A stretch of DNA of 64,000 nt from Symbiodinium natans (GCA_905221605.1 CAJNDS010002466.1:124001-188000), one strand, 5' to 3'. Numbered from the stretch's first letter, positions 40,470-50,339 are shown. Made by a program: numbers and translations. The notes: generated from the sequence alone by a model not told the origin.

Positions 40470-40563
40470 TTTAATCCGTTCTCTCGCGCGCGTTGAGCGC
40501 CAGAGGACGAGCTAAGCTCTCCGACGCGTTGTGCGTAAGAGAGGTGGCTCCCGAAGGTCATCT
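40470..40563 (-). CDS. Candidate exon
   Basis: Minus strand after TATATCCCTCAAG: MTFGSHLSYAQRVGELSSSS then GAQRARENGLN. Could start at the ATG. Confidence 0.3.
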
Positions 40564-40662
40564 TGAGGGATATACTGTTTCGGGTTTAGGGTTTAGGGCT
40601 TGGGGTTTATAGGGCTTAGGGCCCATTTTAGGCCAAGATAGCGTGCTATGTATACCTTTCCA

Positions 40663-40857
40663 CTATCGCCAGAAGTCATAAGTGAGCAAAGAAGGGAACC
40701 ACGTTGCTCCAAACTCCAAACTGCTACCCGAAGGCTGAAACAGCTTACACAAACACCTGAAACCGTCAACCGCCTGTATAAACCCTTTTGAACCCGAAAC
40801 CCTCAAACCTAAACCCGAAACCCTGAGCCCAAAACTAACCATAGGATCCCCATCCAA
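40663..40857 (-). CDS. Candidate ORF, hypothetical protein
   Basis: The C-terminal half is protein-like: CLCKLFQPSGSSLEFGATWF then PSLLTYDFWR and TAG. The N-terminal half (GLRVSGLGLRVSG) is telomere-repeat derived, so the true exon probably begins after GGTTTCAG at about 40766. Confidence 0.32.
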   Translation of the reverse strand: MDGDPMVSFGLRVSGLGLRVSGSKGFIQAVDGFRCLCKLFQPSGSSLEFGATWFPSLLTYDFWR

Positions 40858-40914
40858 CGGAGCTAAGTCAAGGAAAAGGAGATTATAGGGAGGACTGTTA
40901 TGAATACACGAAGG

Positions 40915-41110
40915 CTAGGGTTTAGGGTCCAGGGTTTAGGGTTTTGGGTTTGGGGTCTAGAGTTTAGGGTTTCGGGTTTGGGGTCTAGAGTTTAGGGCTA
41001 GGGTTTGAGGTGTAAGGTTTAGGGTTTAGGGTTTGAGGTTTAGGGTTTAGGGCTTAGGCCTTAGGGCCTTAGGGTTTAGGGTTTGGGGTCTCGGGTCTAG
41101 GGTTCAGGGC
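40915..41110 (+). repeat. Degenerate telomere arrays
   Basis: TTTAGGG with TTTGGGG, TCTAGAG and TTTCGGG variants. Confidence 0.85.
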
Positions 41111-41121
41111 CTGTTCCTCAG

Positions 41122-41183
41122 TCCCCAAGCATCGACCACGGGGGCCGAATTTCCGACATGGCAAGCGCGCTGGCGGTTCAGGG
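41122..41183 (+). CDS. Candidate internal exon
   Basis: Acceptor CTGTTCCTCAG; SPSIDHGGRISDMASALAVQ; then GG|GTTGGGG. No family recognised. Confidence 0.33.
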
Positions 41184-41189
41184 GTTGGG

Positions 41190-41265
41190 GCGTAGGGTTT
41201 AGGGTTTAGGGTTTAGGGTTTAGGGTTTAGGGTTTAGGGTTTAGGGTTTAGGGTTTGGAAGGTGT
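41190..41265 (+). repeat. TTTAGGG array
   Basis: Nine repeats. Confidence 0.9.
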
Positions 41266-41924
41266 CAGGGTTTATATAGTTTTTGGTTTCAAGGCTTTAG
41301 GCATTAGGGTTTAAAGGCTTAGGGTTTGAAGTTTCGGGGGCAAGAGGTGTAGGGTTGAGGGTTTAGGGTTTACGGATCGAACATGCCTTCTAGTGCAGAG
41401 TCCGAACCCTCGAACCCCGAATGAGAAGGTCCAAGACACTACCCATTACCGTTGCCCCCCTAAACCCGAAACTCGGGCCCTAAACCCTAAACCCTAAACC
41501 CTAAACCCTAAACCCTTATAAGCCCCAAACCCCGAACCCCTAACATTTTGGGATCCCGCTCACCCTTGCTCACGGGCCGCCGCTGCCGCCTGGGCAGTTC
41601 ATAACACGGGGGTACCCGAAATATAGGGTTTAGGGTTCAGGGTTCAGGGTTTAGGGTTTAGGGTTTAGGGATAGACCCCCAACACACCACAGCCCCTGTG
41701 AGAGGAGGGACCCCTAGAAGGGACCCTTCATCTTCTAGCTCTATATAACCACCCTATATACCTATGTGCACAGCATATAGTGCTCGTATTACCTAAGTAG
41801 CCCCCAAATAACCCCCAAGGTTGCTTAGAAGGGTCCCTCCTTTAGTCCCTTGAGTTTAGGGTTTAGGGCTAGGGTTTAGGGTTTAGGGTTTAGGGTTTAG
41901 GGTTTAGGGTTTAGGGTTCTTGGG

Positions 41925-41979
41925 AAGCCCCCCTCCTGCCCCTGCACCATCTCCACCAGCTCGCGAAGTGTCACCTGGG
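41925..41979 (-). CDS. Candidate exon
   Basis: Minus strand: AAAGACCCAG|GTGACACTTC, VTLRELVEMVQGQEGGFPR, then a telomere array. Confidence 0.3.
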
Positions 41980-42246
41980 TCTTTAGGGTTTAGGGTTTAG
42001 GGTTTAGGGTTTAGGGTTCAGGGTTAGGGTGCTTACAGGGTGTCGTGAGCGTGTAGAGGGTGTTTGGGGAACGTAGGGTTCGTAGGGATTATAGGGTTTT
42101 TGCAGGACTTCATACACTTATAAACCCTACACCCTAGTCAGGACATCTGGGGTTCAGGGAAGAATGATGTGCCGCTTTGGAGTGCGCTATGAAAGCCTCT
42201 TCCTCTGAAAGGCCCTGAATCCTGTCCGTAGGGGTATGCACGGGGT

Positions 42247-42357
42247 TTAACAACAGAAAATCACCCCCTCAGTTTCGGAGTCGTCGAAACCCGTGAGAAG
42301 GTGCACCGAACAGGCCCAGGGCAGCAGAGTGAATACGGCCAGCAGTGCTCGCCAGTT
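42247..42357 (-). CDS. Candidate terminal exon with hydrophobic segment
   Basis: Open 36 codons to TAA: NWRALLAVFTLLPWACSVHL then LTGFDDSETEGVIFCC. The first 20 residues could be a membrane or signal segment. Another frame is open to 42268. Confidence 0.3.
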   Translation of the reverse strand, partial: NWRALLAVFTLLPWACSVHLLTGFDDSETEGVIFCC

Positions 42358-42479
42358 AGGGTCTGGGGTTAGCTGCTCCGACCTGCTGCTATATGGGGGG
42401 GGGGGGGGGTTGCAAGTTTGGAGTTTAAGGCCTACTCGGGATTCAGGGTACCCTAAACCTTAATCCCTAAGACACATAC

Positions 42480-42580
42480 ATGTGTATATATATATATATG
42501 TGTATGAGAATATGTACATATACTGCGCATTATATGTATAATATATATATATATATATACATATAGATATGTATATATTA
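42480..42580. repeat. TA-rich microsatellite
   Basis: Two (TA)n blocks. Confidence 0.9.
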
Positions 42581-43164
42581 TGGTATGCAAACTATACGCA
42601 GCATGTGCAGATGACGTGCATGATAAGCCAAAAGGCGACTTTCACTTTGCAGCTGCTGAGAAGTTCAATCGCCTCCTCATGGGAGCCGTCACCTTGGTTT
42701 GGAGCTTTGGGTTCACGGAAGATCCTCCTAACATTTAGGGTTTAGGGTTTAGGGTTTACGGCTTAGGGTTTGGGGTCTAGGGTTTAGGGTTAAGGGCTTA
42801 GGGTTCAGGGTTTAAGATTGAGCGCTTGGGCTACTGGATGTTTTCAGCAGTCTGTACCCAACCCTAATTACCTTGCCGCAGAGTGGAGTGGCCTCTCATC
42901 CCAAAAGCCGCGAAGCCGTGAACTCAGGCACCAAGCCCTAAACGCGACTCTAACACCCCCCCACCACCACCCCCACAAAAAAAGAAAGCCCCACAAAGTC
43001 CTTAAAGCCTGAACCCTAAATCCCGTAAAAATCCCTAAGCCCTGAAGCCTAAACCTGTTAAAGCAACAAAAACTGAACCCAAGCAAAATCCCACGCTGAA
43101 CCCTAAACCCTGTTCAGAACAACCCTGAACCCTAAACCCTAAACTCTAAACCCCCTACCATCCT

Positions 43165-43254
43165 AAGCTGACGAGCGGCGGTCTGCCTGCAACGCCAGCA
43201 TGCAGGCGGTGTGGCCCTTGGAGGTCATCCTTGGCTCCCACAAGCGGCTCTTGG
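43165..43254 (-). CDS. Candidate exon, weakly ankyrin-like
   Basis: Minus strand: SRLWEPRMTSKGHTACMLAL then QADRRSSA, TAG. KGHTACMLAL recalls the G.TALmxAl core of an ankyrin repeat; one motif is not enough to be sure. Confidence 0.35.
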
Positions 43255-43641
43255 GGGAGGGTTGGACACCGACAAGGGTTTAGGGTTTAGGGTTTAGGGT
43301 TGAGGGTTGAGGGTTTAGGGTTGAGGGTTGAGGGTTCAACCCTAAACTCCCGAAACTAGGCCCTATAGACCCTAATTATAAGCCCTAAACTACCCAGGAG
43401 CCTGGATTTTGGGCTGGAGGGGCGCTGGCCTCTAAAACGCCCCCCTTGTGCCCCTGAATTGCAAGGCCTACACCTTACTTGCAAAGAAGGCCCCTCTTGC
43501 GTACTGAACATTTAGGGCAAGGATTTAGGGTTCAGGCACAAGGTGTAAAGTCCCTAAAACCTCAACCCGTCTCTATCTCCAATGAGCCATACAAGGGTTT
43601 AGAAGCATAATTCTGGCTCCGAAGGCCATTGAGGATGTGTT

Positions 43642-43743
43642 TTGGGATGTTCCCCCTTATACTAGCAGTCCTTACTGAGGATTTTCCTTCCCCCTTTTTT
43701 CCGTCTCGATTAAGGACTGTCAGTATAAGGGGGAACATCCCAA
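43642..43743. mobile_element. Foldback element, family F1, copy 3 (intact)
   Basis: TTGGGATGTTCCCCCTTATA ... TATAAGGGGGAACATCCCAA; no telomere insert. Best reference copy for the family. Confidence 0.9.
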
Positions 43744-43779
43744 GCCGTACACCTCAAAAACCTACATGCCGCCCCACCA

Positions 43780-43900
43780 GAACCCCCCCCCCCAACCCCC
43801 CCCCCCCCCCCCTCCCCCCCCCTCCCCCGACCCCCCCCAAAAAAAACACGCCCAAAACCTGCCGACACAAAACAAGTACCACTTAAGATCCCTGCCCCCC
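43780..43900. repeat. C-rich tract
   Basis: Long C runs with CCCCCACA; frames here are artefacts. Confidence 0.9.
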
Positions 43901-44501
43901 CAAAACCACAAAAAAAAACCAGGGCAGAATAGAGGTGTCCGCGAAGAACCCCAATGAGCCCCCAAAACGTAAAGTTCTGAAGACCTGTGACGCCAAAAGC
44001 CCTGAACCCTAAACCCTAGACCCTAAACCCTGAACCCTAAACCCTAAACCCTAAACCCTAAACCCTAAAAATAGAGAAACAACGTCGGGCGTCTGCGTTG
44101 GGTCTGCACCAGCCGAAAGGAGTGCACGCAACAGTCGGGCCTTTCCTTCCTTCGCGGGCTCGGGGTTCAGGGTTTATGTAGAGTTTAGGGTTTACATAGG
44201 GTTTATATTGGGTTTGGGGGTTTATATAGGGTTTAGGGTTTAGGTAGGGTTTGGGTTTGGGACTTATGTCGAAGACAAGGGTTCAGATTATAAGCTTCAG
44301 AGCTTCCACAGGGTCTAGGGCTAGGGTTTCTGCAGGGTGTTAGAGGAAACACAGGGAGGGTTTCTATAAGGCTCAGGGTTTTTTGGGCTGCGCAGGGTTG
44401 AGGGCTTCAAACTGTGAATCCCTGAGCTCCAATCTCAGAAACCTGAGAAGTGATTCCCCAACAGCCAAGGCGTTAAACTCCTGAGCCCTAGCAGTGCAAC
44501 C

Positions 44502-44645
44502 TTGGGATGTTAGGGTTTAGGGTTTAGGGTTTAGGGTTTAGGGTTTAGGGGTTCCCCCTTAATTTAACAGTCCTTAGTAGGGAGTATAGTAAGGGGTACG
44601 AAAATGACGATTGAGGACTGTGAGTATAAGGGGGGAACATCCCAA
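44502..44645. mobile_element. Foldback element, family F1, copy 4, telomere array inside left arm
   Basis: TTGGGATGTT is followed by AGGG(TTTAGGG)n and then GTTCCCCCTTAATTTAACAG; the right arm is intact. The insert is about 40 bp and splits the left terminal repeat. Confidence 0.9.
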
Positions 44646-45118
44646 GCCCTAAGCCGTTTAAACTCCCAAAGCCGAAAACGGTTTAGGGTTTAGGACTGAG
44701 GGGCTCGGAGCGTTTACCCAGACCCTGAAACCTGAAACCACCTGAAAGCTACAGTCCCAAGATCTAGACATGCCAACGTGCAGCTTCCATATGCCCTATC
44801 TAAACACAGATCCCCTAAATCCTGTATTTCTCTAATTTCTGGCCCTACCTGAGTGTTCCTTTGTTGGGGCACCTATTTATGGTCAGTATGACCTAATGTG
44901 AAAGCTGGTAACCCCCAGAGGCCACGCACTTCTAAAGTCCTCATGCTCTGTGAAGAACATCAGCAGCCCGCCCTAAGAAAGAAACCACAAGTGGGGTCCG
45001 GGCAATAGGTCCGCAGTTCAATCCCAAACCCTAGCGAAAGCCTCAATAGTTCCGCAGTTCAATCTCAGAGCCCAGCCCTGAAAACCTAAACCCTAAACCC
45101 TATACCCTAAACACTGAA

Positions 45119-45194
45119 CCCTGCCAATCTCACCCCATATGGGCCTGCGCTGCGACGTGGATCGGATAGAGTGTTTCCTGTGCGACAGCTGAGG
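45119..45194 (+). CDS. Candidate terminal exon, Cys-containing
   Basis: Open: HMGLRCDVDRIECFLCDS, TGA. Confidence 0.28.
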
Positions 45195-45259
45195 CTGCAT
45201 GCCTAAAGGAAAGCTTAAGCTCTGGGATTTGGGTTTGGGATGTAGGGTTTTAGGGTTTC

Positions 45260-45425
45260 GGGCTAGGGCTAGGGTTTAGGGTTTAGGGTTTGAGGTTTAG
45301 GGTTTAGGGTTTGGGGTTTGGGGTTTGGGGTTTAGGGTTTAGGGTTTAGGGTTTAGGGTCAAGGGTTAAGGGTTAAGGGTTTAGGGCTTAGGGTTTAGGG
45401 TTTAAAGTTTAGGGTTTAGGGTTCG
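45260..45425 (+). repeat. Telomere array with TTTGGGG and GTTAAGG variant blocks
   Basis: Three TTTGGGG in a row and three GGGTTAA in a row inside TTTAGGG. Confidence 0.9.
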
Positions 45426-45430
45426 AGCCC

Positions 45431-45535
45431 TAGGTGCCCATGTACCTTACTTTTATATACTTGGGCCCAAAGTCCCTATGTAGGAAGTACTTTAAGGCCC
45501 AAGTATTCCCTATTTAGGTACATGGACCCTTAGGG
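45431..45535. mobile_element. Foldback element, family F9
   Basis: CCCTAGGTGCCCATGTACCT ... AGGTACATGGACCCTTAGGG, inner arms TACTTGGGCC/GGCCCAAGTA. Confidence 0.7.
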
Positions 45536-45722
45536 CTGGGTTTTGGGTTTCGGGTTTAGGCTTGGGGCCGAGAGGGTTCAAGGAGGGGGGCTTTGAGTGC
45601 TGCGCGCAATTATTTTTAGGTTTCGCTTCTATAGGTATTTGAACGTAAGGGGTTCAGCGCTTCAGGTTTTTGTGGTTCAGGGGGCTGAGGGTTCTAGGGA
45701 TACGTTGTGCTGTGTGATTGAA

Positions 45723-45814
45723 CAGGCCCATGTGCCTTTTTTGGTTTAGAGGGGTTTACAAGGAAACCCGAACCTCAAACAAAAGGCAAAATAAGGGCCT
45801 ACTCCGGGTCCTAG
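45723..45814 (+). mobile_element. Foldback element, family F4, perfect TTGAA duplication
   Basis: TTGAA (45718-45722) | CAGGCCC ... CCGGGTCCTAG | TTGAA (45815-45819). CAG|GC and CCTAG give GC-AG ends; flanking codons (VIEQ / LKQRPSPNP) stay in frame. Confidence 0.7.
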
Positions 45815-45869
45815 TTGAAGCAGCGACCGTCACCAAACCCCAACCCTTATTCCAGAACCCCAAAAAACC

Positions 45870-45955
45870 CGAATACCTGAACCCCCATAACCCCCATAAC
45901 CCCCACAACCCCCATACCCCCCTAAACCCTCATAACCCCCATCACCCTAAACCCT
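45870..45955 (-). repeat. CCCCCATAA variant array
   Basis: Repeated AACCCCCAT/CATAACCC 9-mers. Confidence 0.85.
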
Positions 45956-46337
45956 AAATACCAATCCCAATTTCCTCCTTGCTCCGGAAAAAGCAGCCGC
46001 GAGGTTGCCGTGGCTCCTTGGCTGTTTCGAGGGTGCCGGCGGTTGATCTACTTAGGGCTTCGGGCTTAGGGCAGAAGCCCACTTAGGGGTTAAAGGCTTA
46101 GGGCTAGTTAGGGCTCAGGGTCGAGGGCTTGAGGCTCTTGACAGTCTCGGGCAAAGGCTTTAAGAAGTAACATGCCCTTTGCGGAGTCCGGTCTATTCTC
46201 GTGCATTCCGGTTTGATTTCGTTGAGGGGGCACCAAGAGGGCACCATCATGTTTTCCTCTCAAAGCTTTGTCCGTGCTTGCATGTGCGGGTAAGATTTAG
46301 GTGTAGGGTTTTAGGATTTAGGAATTTCGGTTGTAAT

Positions 46338-46431
46338 TTGGGATGTTCCCCCCTTATACTAACAGTGCTTTAAGTTCGGGGGCACTTTCATCCCTATTAA
46401 GCACTGTCAGTATAAGGGGGGAACATGCCAA
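46338..46431. mobile_element. Foldback element, family F1, copy 5
   Basis: TTGGGATGTTCCCCCCTTAT ... TATAAGGGGGGAACATGCCA; no insert. Confidence 0.9.
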
Positions 46432-46509
46432 AACTTAGGTTGCAAGGTTACTGTACTTCCTGGTGGCTCGTGGAGCGGAGGCTGCAGCGGCTTGAAAAAA
46501 AAACCTAAA

Positions 46510-46590
46510 CCTAAACCCTAAATCCTAAACCCTAAACCCTAAACCCTAAACCCTAAACCCTAAACCCTAAACCCTAAACCCTAAACCCTA
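46510..46590 (-). repeat. CCCTAAA array
   Basis: Eleven repeats. Confidence 0.95.
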
Positions 46591-46712
46591 CGCGATCTCC
46601 CCCAAAATTTCTGTGTAAACACCATGGCCGAGCTCTCTACATCAGTCAAAAACTGCTCTGCGGGAACTCCAGTCACACTGCTTTCAGCAACGGCCCCTGC
46701 AAGGCATGCAAG

Positions 46713-46875
46713 TTGGGATGTTCCCCCTTATACTAATTAGGGTTTAGGGTTTAGGGTTTAGGGTTTAGGGTTTAGGGTTTAGGGCTTAGGGTTTAGGGTT
46801 TAAGTCTGACAGTCCTCAGTAAGGATTCTCGTACCCCGCATTATGATCCCTGTTAGTGTAAGGGGAACATCCCAA
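46713..46875. mobile_element. Foldback element, family F1, copy 6, telomere array inside left arm
   Basis: The left arm TTGGGATGTTCCCCCTTATA is cut after ACTAA by about nine TTTAGGG repeats plus AAGTCTGA, then resumes CAGTCCTCAG; the right arm GTAAGGGGAACATCCCAA is intact. Confidence 0.9.
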
Positions 46876-46964
46876 AAAACTTGCAGTCTGGCAGACTAGC
46901 CTAAACCCGAAACCCTAAACACAACACCTTAAACAGGAGCCCTGAAACCTCAACCCCAAGGAGA

Positions 46965-47029
46965 CAAAATGGCCAGCGCGCGTTCACATCTGTGAAGCCG
47001 TTGCTGGAGAGGAAGTTCCTCAACTCCGC
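46965..47029 (-). CDS. Ankyrin-like exon
   Basis: Minus strand after CTTGTCGTCAG: AELRNFLSSNGFTDVNARWP then FCLLGVE. The pattern L..FL...GF.DVN is the segment that precedes the PLHxAA core in ankyrin-rich dinoflagellate proteins (from memory). Its 3' limit is unclear; telomere-like sequence and the F1 copy 6 lie downstream. A protein-binding repeat is likely if correct. Confidence 0.42.
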
Positions 47030-47594
47030 CTGACGACAAGGATTAGGGTTTAGGGGTTATAGGGCTTAGGGTTTAGGAAGGTGAGGGTAGGCGCGGGGCT
47101 TTCAGATTAGGGTTGAACTAGGGTGTAGGGGTAGGGTTCGAAGGCTTAATTCGGGTTCAAGGCTTAGGGTTTTGGGCCTTGAGGGCCAGGGCACTGAGCA
47201 GGGTTTAGGACGATTCAAAATGGTGCGTCCGCGGAACATTGGCAACATAAGCCAAGACAGAAACCCTGCACCCTGTAGCCCCAAACCCCTAACAGTCGAG
47301 TCTGGTTTCGGTGAGCTTCGCAGATAAGTGGGCTCCACACGGTCGAGGGTTCAGGCTTTAAGGTTTCGGGTCTCAGACAATTAATAAGGTCGGTCATAGC
47401 ATGGCCCTATCTACTGGGCCCCTCAATCCTTGACCCTAAGCCCCTGAGGTCCTTCGGGAAAGGGGCACCCCGTTGTTTAGAAAAACAAATGTAGAAACTA
47501 TAAACCCAAAACCCTGAGCAGCGATGTTCGGCCTAAACTTACACCAAACCCCCACACCCTAAACCCCTAAACCCACCCAAACCCTAACCCCTAA

Positions 47595-47665
47595 CCCCTA
47601 CACCCCTACACCCCTACACCCCTACACCCCTACACCCCTACACCCCTACACCCCTACACCCCAAA
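47595..47665 (-). repeat. CCCCTACA variant array
   Basis: Nine CCCTACAC 8-mers in a row, then CCCTAAA x8 (47670-47740). Confidence 0.95.
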
Positions 47666-47742
47666 CCCTAAACCCTAAACCCTAAACCCTAAACCCTAAA
47701 CCCGAAACCCTAAACCCTAAACCCTAAACCCTAAACCCCAAA

Positions 47743-47835
47743 CGCGGCCTCCAGGAGCTGTCTCCGTTCCAATCGCCGCCTTTGGCTCGGCGTGAGCACG
47801 TCCGCCGTCGAGGTGGACGAGGCGGCCTTTGGAGT
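47743..47835 (-). CDS. Candidate exon, charged helix
   Basis: Minus strand between telomere arrays: AASSTSTADVLTPSQRRRLE then RRQLLEAAFG. Basic/acidic helix. No family recognised. Confidence 0.33.
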
Positions 47836-47943
47836 TTAGGGTTTAGGGCTAGGGATTAGGGTTTAGGGCTTAGGGTTTAGGGTTTAGGGCTAGGGTTTAG
47901 GGTTTAGGGTTCAGGGTTTAGATTTAGGGTTTGGGGTTTAGGC

Positions 47944-48142
47944 ATGGAGATGTCAAGGGAGGGGGGCCGAACAGGGGGGAGATTTTCTGAGTGGATCCAA
48001 AAAGCCTTGGCAAGCACTCCCGAAGCACTCGCTAAGGGACGCCATGTCCACACCAATGTCCCTTTCAGGGAGGGTGGGCGGGGCAATCCCCAAGCTGCCC
48101 GAAACATCACAAATCCAACTCTTGAGTTTTTTTCAAATCAAG
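47944..48142 (+). CDS. Candidate exon, hypothetical protein
   Basis: ATG 47944, open 66 codons to a telomere array: FSEWIQKALASTPEALAKGR, HVHTNVPFREGGRGNPQAAR, NPTLEFFSNQ. A following island (48204-48264, after AAAACCCGCAG) reads EAGTVDAVPSLSPWIESTTK then GTTTCC; the phase between them does not fit without another site. Confidence 0.38.
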
Positions 48143-48345
48143 GGTTTAGGGTTTAGGGCTAAGCAGAGGACCTTTCAAACCCCCCCAAAACCCGCAGATG
48201 AGGCTGGAACTGTGGATGCAGTGCCGTCGCTGTCGCCTTGGATTGAAAGTACAACGAAGGTTTCCTGGACCCAGGTTTAGGGTTTTGGGTTTGGGTTCAG
48301 GGTTTAGGGTTTAGGGGTTTAGGGTTTAGGGTTTAGATCCCAGAG

Positions 48346-48440
48346 TACCCTAAAATACAAAGGGTACCCCCTTGCGTTCAAGGGGCCCATGAGGGAACCT
48401 AAGCCCTAAAAGAAGGGAAGATGAGCCTACTCTGGGTCTC
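48346..48440. mobile_element. Foldback element, family F4
   Basis: ATCCCAGAGTACCC ... GAGCCTACTCTGGGTCTCCT. The minus strand right of it (48445-48512) reads KLVVKPFVFGRENPNAKQDL, a possible exon. Confidence 0.6.
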
Positions 48441-48564
48441 CTAGTGTAAGTCTTGCTTGGCATTCGGATTCTCACGACCGAAGACGAAGGGCTTAACCAC
48501 GAGCTTCTTTATTGTCGATCGAGCGGGTCAGGTCGAAAGGCTTGGTAGTCCCGGAACCATATGG

Positions 48565-48675
48565 TCAGTCCTCTAAAACTATGGTCCCCCTTGGAGTACC
48601 CGAAATAATCGGGACCGCCTTAACATAGCCTCAACAGGGACCCTATTTAGAGAAGTGACCATATCTATTTTAGTG
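48565..48675. mobile_element. Foldback element, family F10
   Basis: TATGGTCCCCCTTGGAGTAC ... AGGGACCCTATTTAGAGAAG then TGACCATAT. Confidence 0.55.
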
Positions 48676-48757
48676 ACCATATCAAAATGAAGGTACTTTT
48701 CTGGCGTTGCCTGCCTTTATCAATGAATTCAGAACCCAAAACTGGCACCAGTGGCCC

Positions 48758-49040
48758 TCAACGCCTAGATTCGCCGTCCTCTGAAGCACCAATTATTCTA
48801 TCATGAGTAAGTCCAACAGATTCTATATCAATACTTGTTGACACTGCAGAAGTGCCGTCGTGTGCAGCACCCCAAAAGAATGACGTGTGATTCTCCCATG
48901 GCCAATCTTGCACGGCAGATAGCCCGATCAACAAATACAACAAATACGCTCCATTGATGAGTAAATCTTGTATCTTCAATAGAACTGGTACCTATACCAA
49001 CTGGAATGCTATATGAGGTGTATCTACAGCAAAGACAGTA
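48758..49040 (-). CDS. Uninterrupted coding-like region, two long overlapping frames (hypothetical protein)
   Basis: 48979-48758 is a 73-codon frame from ATG (LLINGAYLLYLLIGLSAVQD, WENHTSFFWGAAHDGTSAVS). A second frame is open from ~49040 for about 72 codons (YSIPVGIGTSSIEDTRFTHQ, WSVFVVFVDRAICRARLAMG). No telomere repeat inside. One of the two is probably real; the second reading looks soluble, the first has a hydrophobic N-terminus. Not recognised. Confidence 0.35.
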
Positions 49041-49355
49041 TGAGGGTCATGGAAGAAGCCCTAACCCTAAACCCTAAACCATGTTTCATTAGACATCGCA
49101 CATGTATCTCGATGGCAATGCCAGGTGCCAATGCCAGAGTCTAGGAGGTCTGTTGCCCCACTACCTAAACCCTAAACCCTAAACCCTAGACCCTAAACCC
49201 TAAGTCCTAAGTTGGGGTTTCGGGGCACCCCTGGCGGCCTGGAAACCAGAAGGACCTCTTAGTGGGAGTCGCCATCAGGAAGAACAGGAGTCAAACAAAC
49301 ACTGGATTACATGAAGAACGACAAGAACACAAGAAATCCGTGACAGTGAGAGGAG

Positions 49356-49601
49356 CTATAGTAGCCATACTACGTATACGAAGCACCGCGGGCTAGAGGG
49401 GCCCCAACCTCTACAAAACAGCTCTTCGTCTTCATCCGCGTGGCTATAGGTCCGAGCCCGCGCCTCTGCCACCAGATCGGGCGAAGGCAGCAGCTGAGCC
49501 AGCTTCTTCCCCGGCTTCAGGCGCAGCATCATGGCTCCCACACAGCTGGGGGCACGCTGAAGCTCCGCTTTTTGGCCCCTGCCGAGCCGAAAGGATGCGC
49601 G
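49356..49601 (-). CDS. Candidate exon next to a family B element (hypothetical protein)
   Basis: Minus strand directly after the element: SFRLGRGQKAELQRAPSCVG, MMLRLKPGKKLAQLLPSPDL, VAEARARTYSHADEDEELFC. GC-rich codons, basic then acidic. A second frame is open for 51 codons. No family recognised. Confidence 0.35.
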   Translation of the reverse strand, partial: RASFRLGRGQKAELQRAPSCVGAMMLRLKPGKKLAQLLPSPDLVAEARARTYSHADEDEELFCRGWGPSSPRCFVYVVWLL

Positions 49602-49710
49602 AACCAAATGAACCCTAAACTGGGACCATGTACCCTGGACCACGACAACCCCTATGAGGGTATGTGAACCATAAGCCCTTTATATTTTGGGGTTCATGTG
49701 GTCCTTACAA
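49602..49710 (-). mobile_element. Foldback element, family B (same family as the UBL intron 2)
   Basis: GAACCAAATGAACCCTAAAC ... TTTGGGGTTCATGTGGTCCT. A GTAAGG lies at its upstream end on the minus strand. Confidence 0.65.
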
Positions 49711-49762
49711 GGCAAACAGGCAAAGCCCAAGGGCCAAAGCAACCGTGAGCGCACTTGCACCT

Positions 49763-49896
49763 AATACTACTATTTGCTTCAGAATCCCCCAACACAGAAA
49801 GATAATCATCCTCCATTACCCTTATAAGGAAAACCTTGCGTTTTTCTTTTTTTTTGGGGGGGGGGGGGGGGGGGGGGGGTTCTTAAGCAAATAGTA
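49763..49896. mobile_element. Foldback element, family F3, with expanded T/G homopolymer
   Basis: ACTACTATTTGCTTCAGAAT ... GGTTCTTAAGCAAATAGTAG; T9-G24 run before the right arm. Confidence 0.85.
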
Positions 49897-49997
49897 GAAC
49901 AGGACGCTGTAGATCACTCAGAGACATGTCTTGGGGCTGCATAGGTTGCATTTTCGCAGCCCAGGAGGCAAAAACTAGGGCCCCCCTGGCAACAAAC

Positions 49998-50130
49998 AGT
50001 CTAAACTACGCTTTGCTTCAGAACACCCAGAAGCATGTTCTTCCTCATTAGGGGAGTATAGGGATTCTTGGTCTTTACTTTTGATTTTGCTTCTCAATTT
50101 TTTCTGGGTTTTTCCAGCAAATGGCAGTAA
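49998..50130. mobile_element. Foldback element, family F3 (diverged)
   Basis: ACGCTTTGCTTCAGAACACC ... TTTCTGGGTTTTTCCAGCAA. Confidence 0.6.
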
Positions 50131-50249
50131 ACCCTTCAACCCTTCAAGGCTTGGGGTCTGGGGGTTGGGGTTTAAGCCCTTAAACCCTTGATCCGATGAA
50201 ACCCACCCTAGACCCTGAACCCTGAACGCCAAACCCTAAACCCCAAACC

Positions 50250-50335
50250 CTAAACCCTATAACCCTATAACCCTATAACCCTATAACCCTATAACCCCAA
50301 ACCCTATAACCCTATAACCCTATAACCCCTAGGCC
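50250..50335 (-). repeat. CCCTATAA variant array
   Basis: Eight CCCTATAA 8-mers with one CCCCAAA between. Confidence 0.95.
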
Positions 50336-50339
50336 CTCA

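Noticed and set aside
46624-46899. Two-exon 30-residue gene using the F1 copy at 46713 as intron (GC donor at 46704)
   Set aside because: The frame closes neatly, but the ankyrin-like exon next to it suggests the opposite strand is coding; too short to support.
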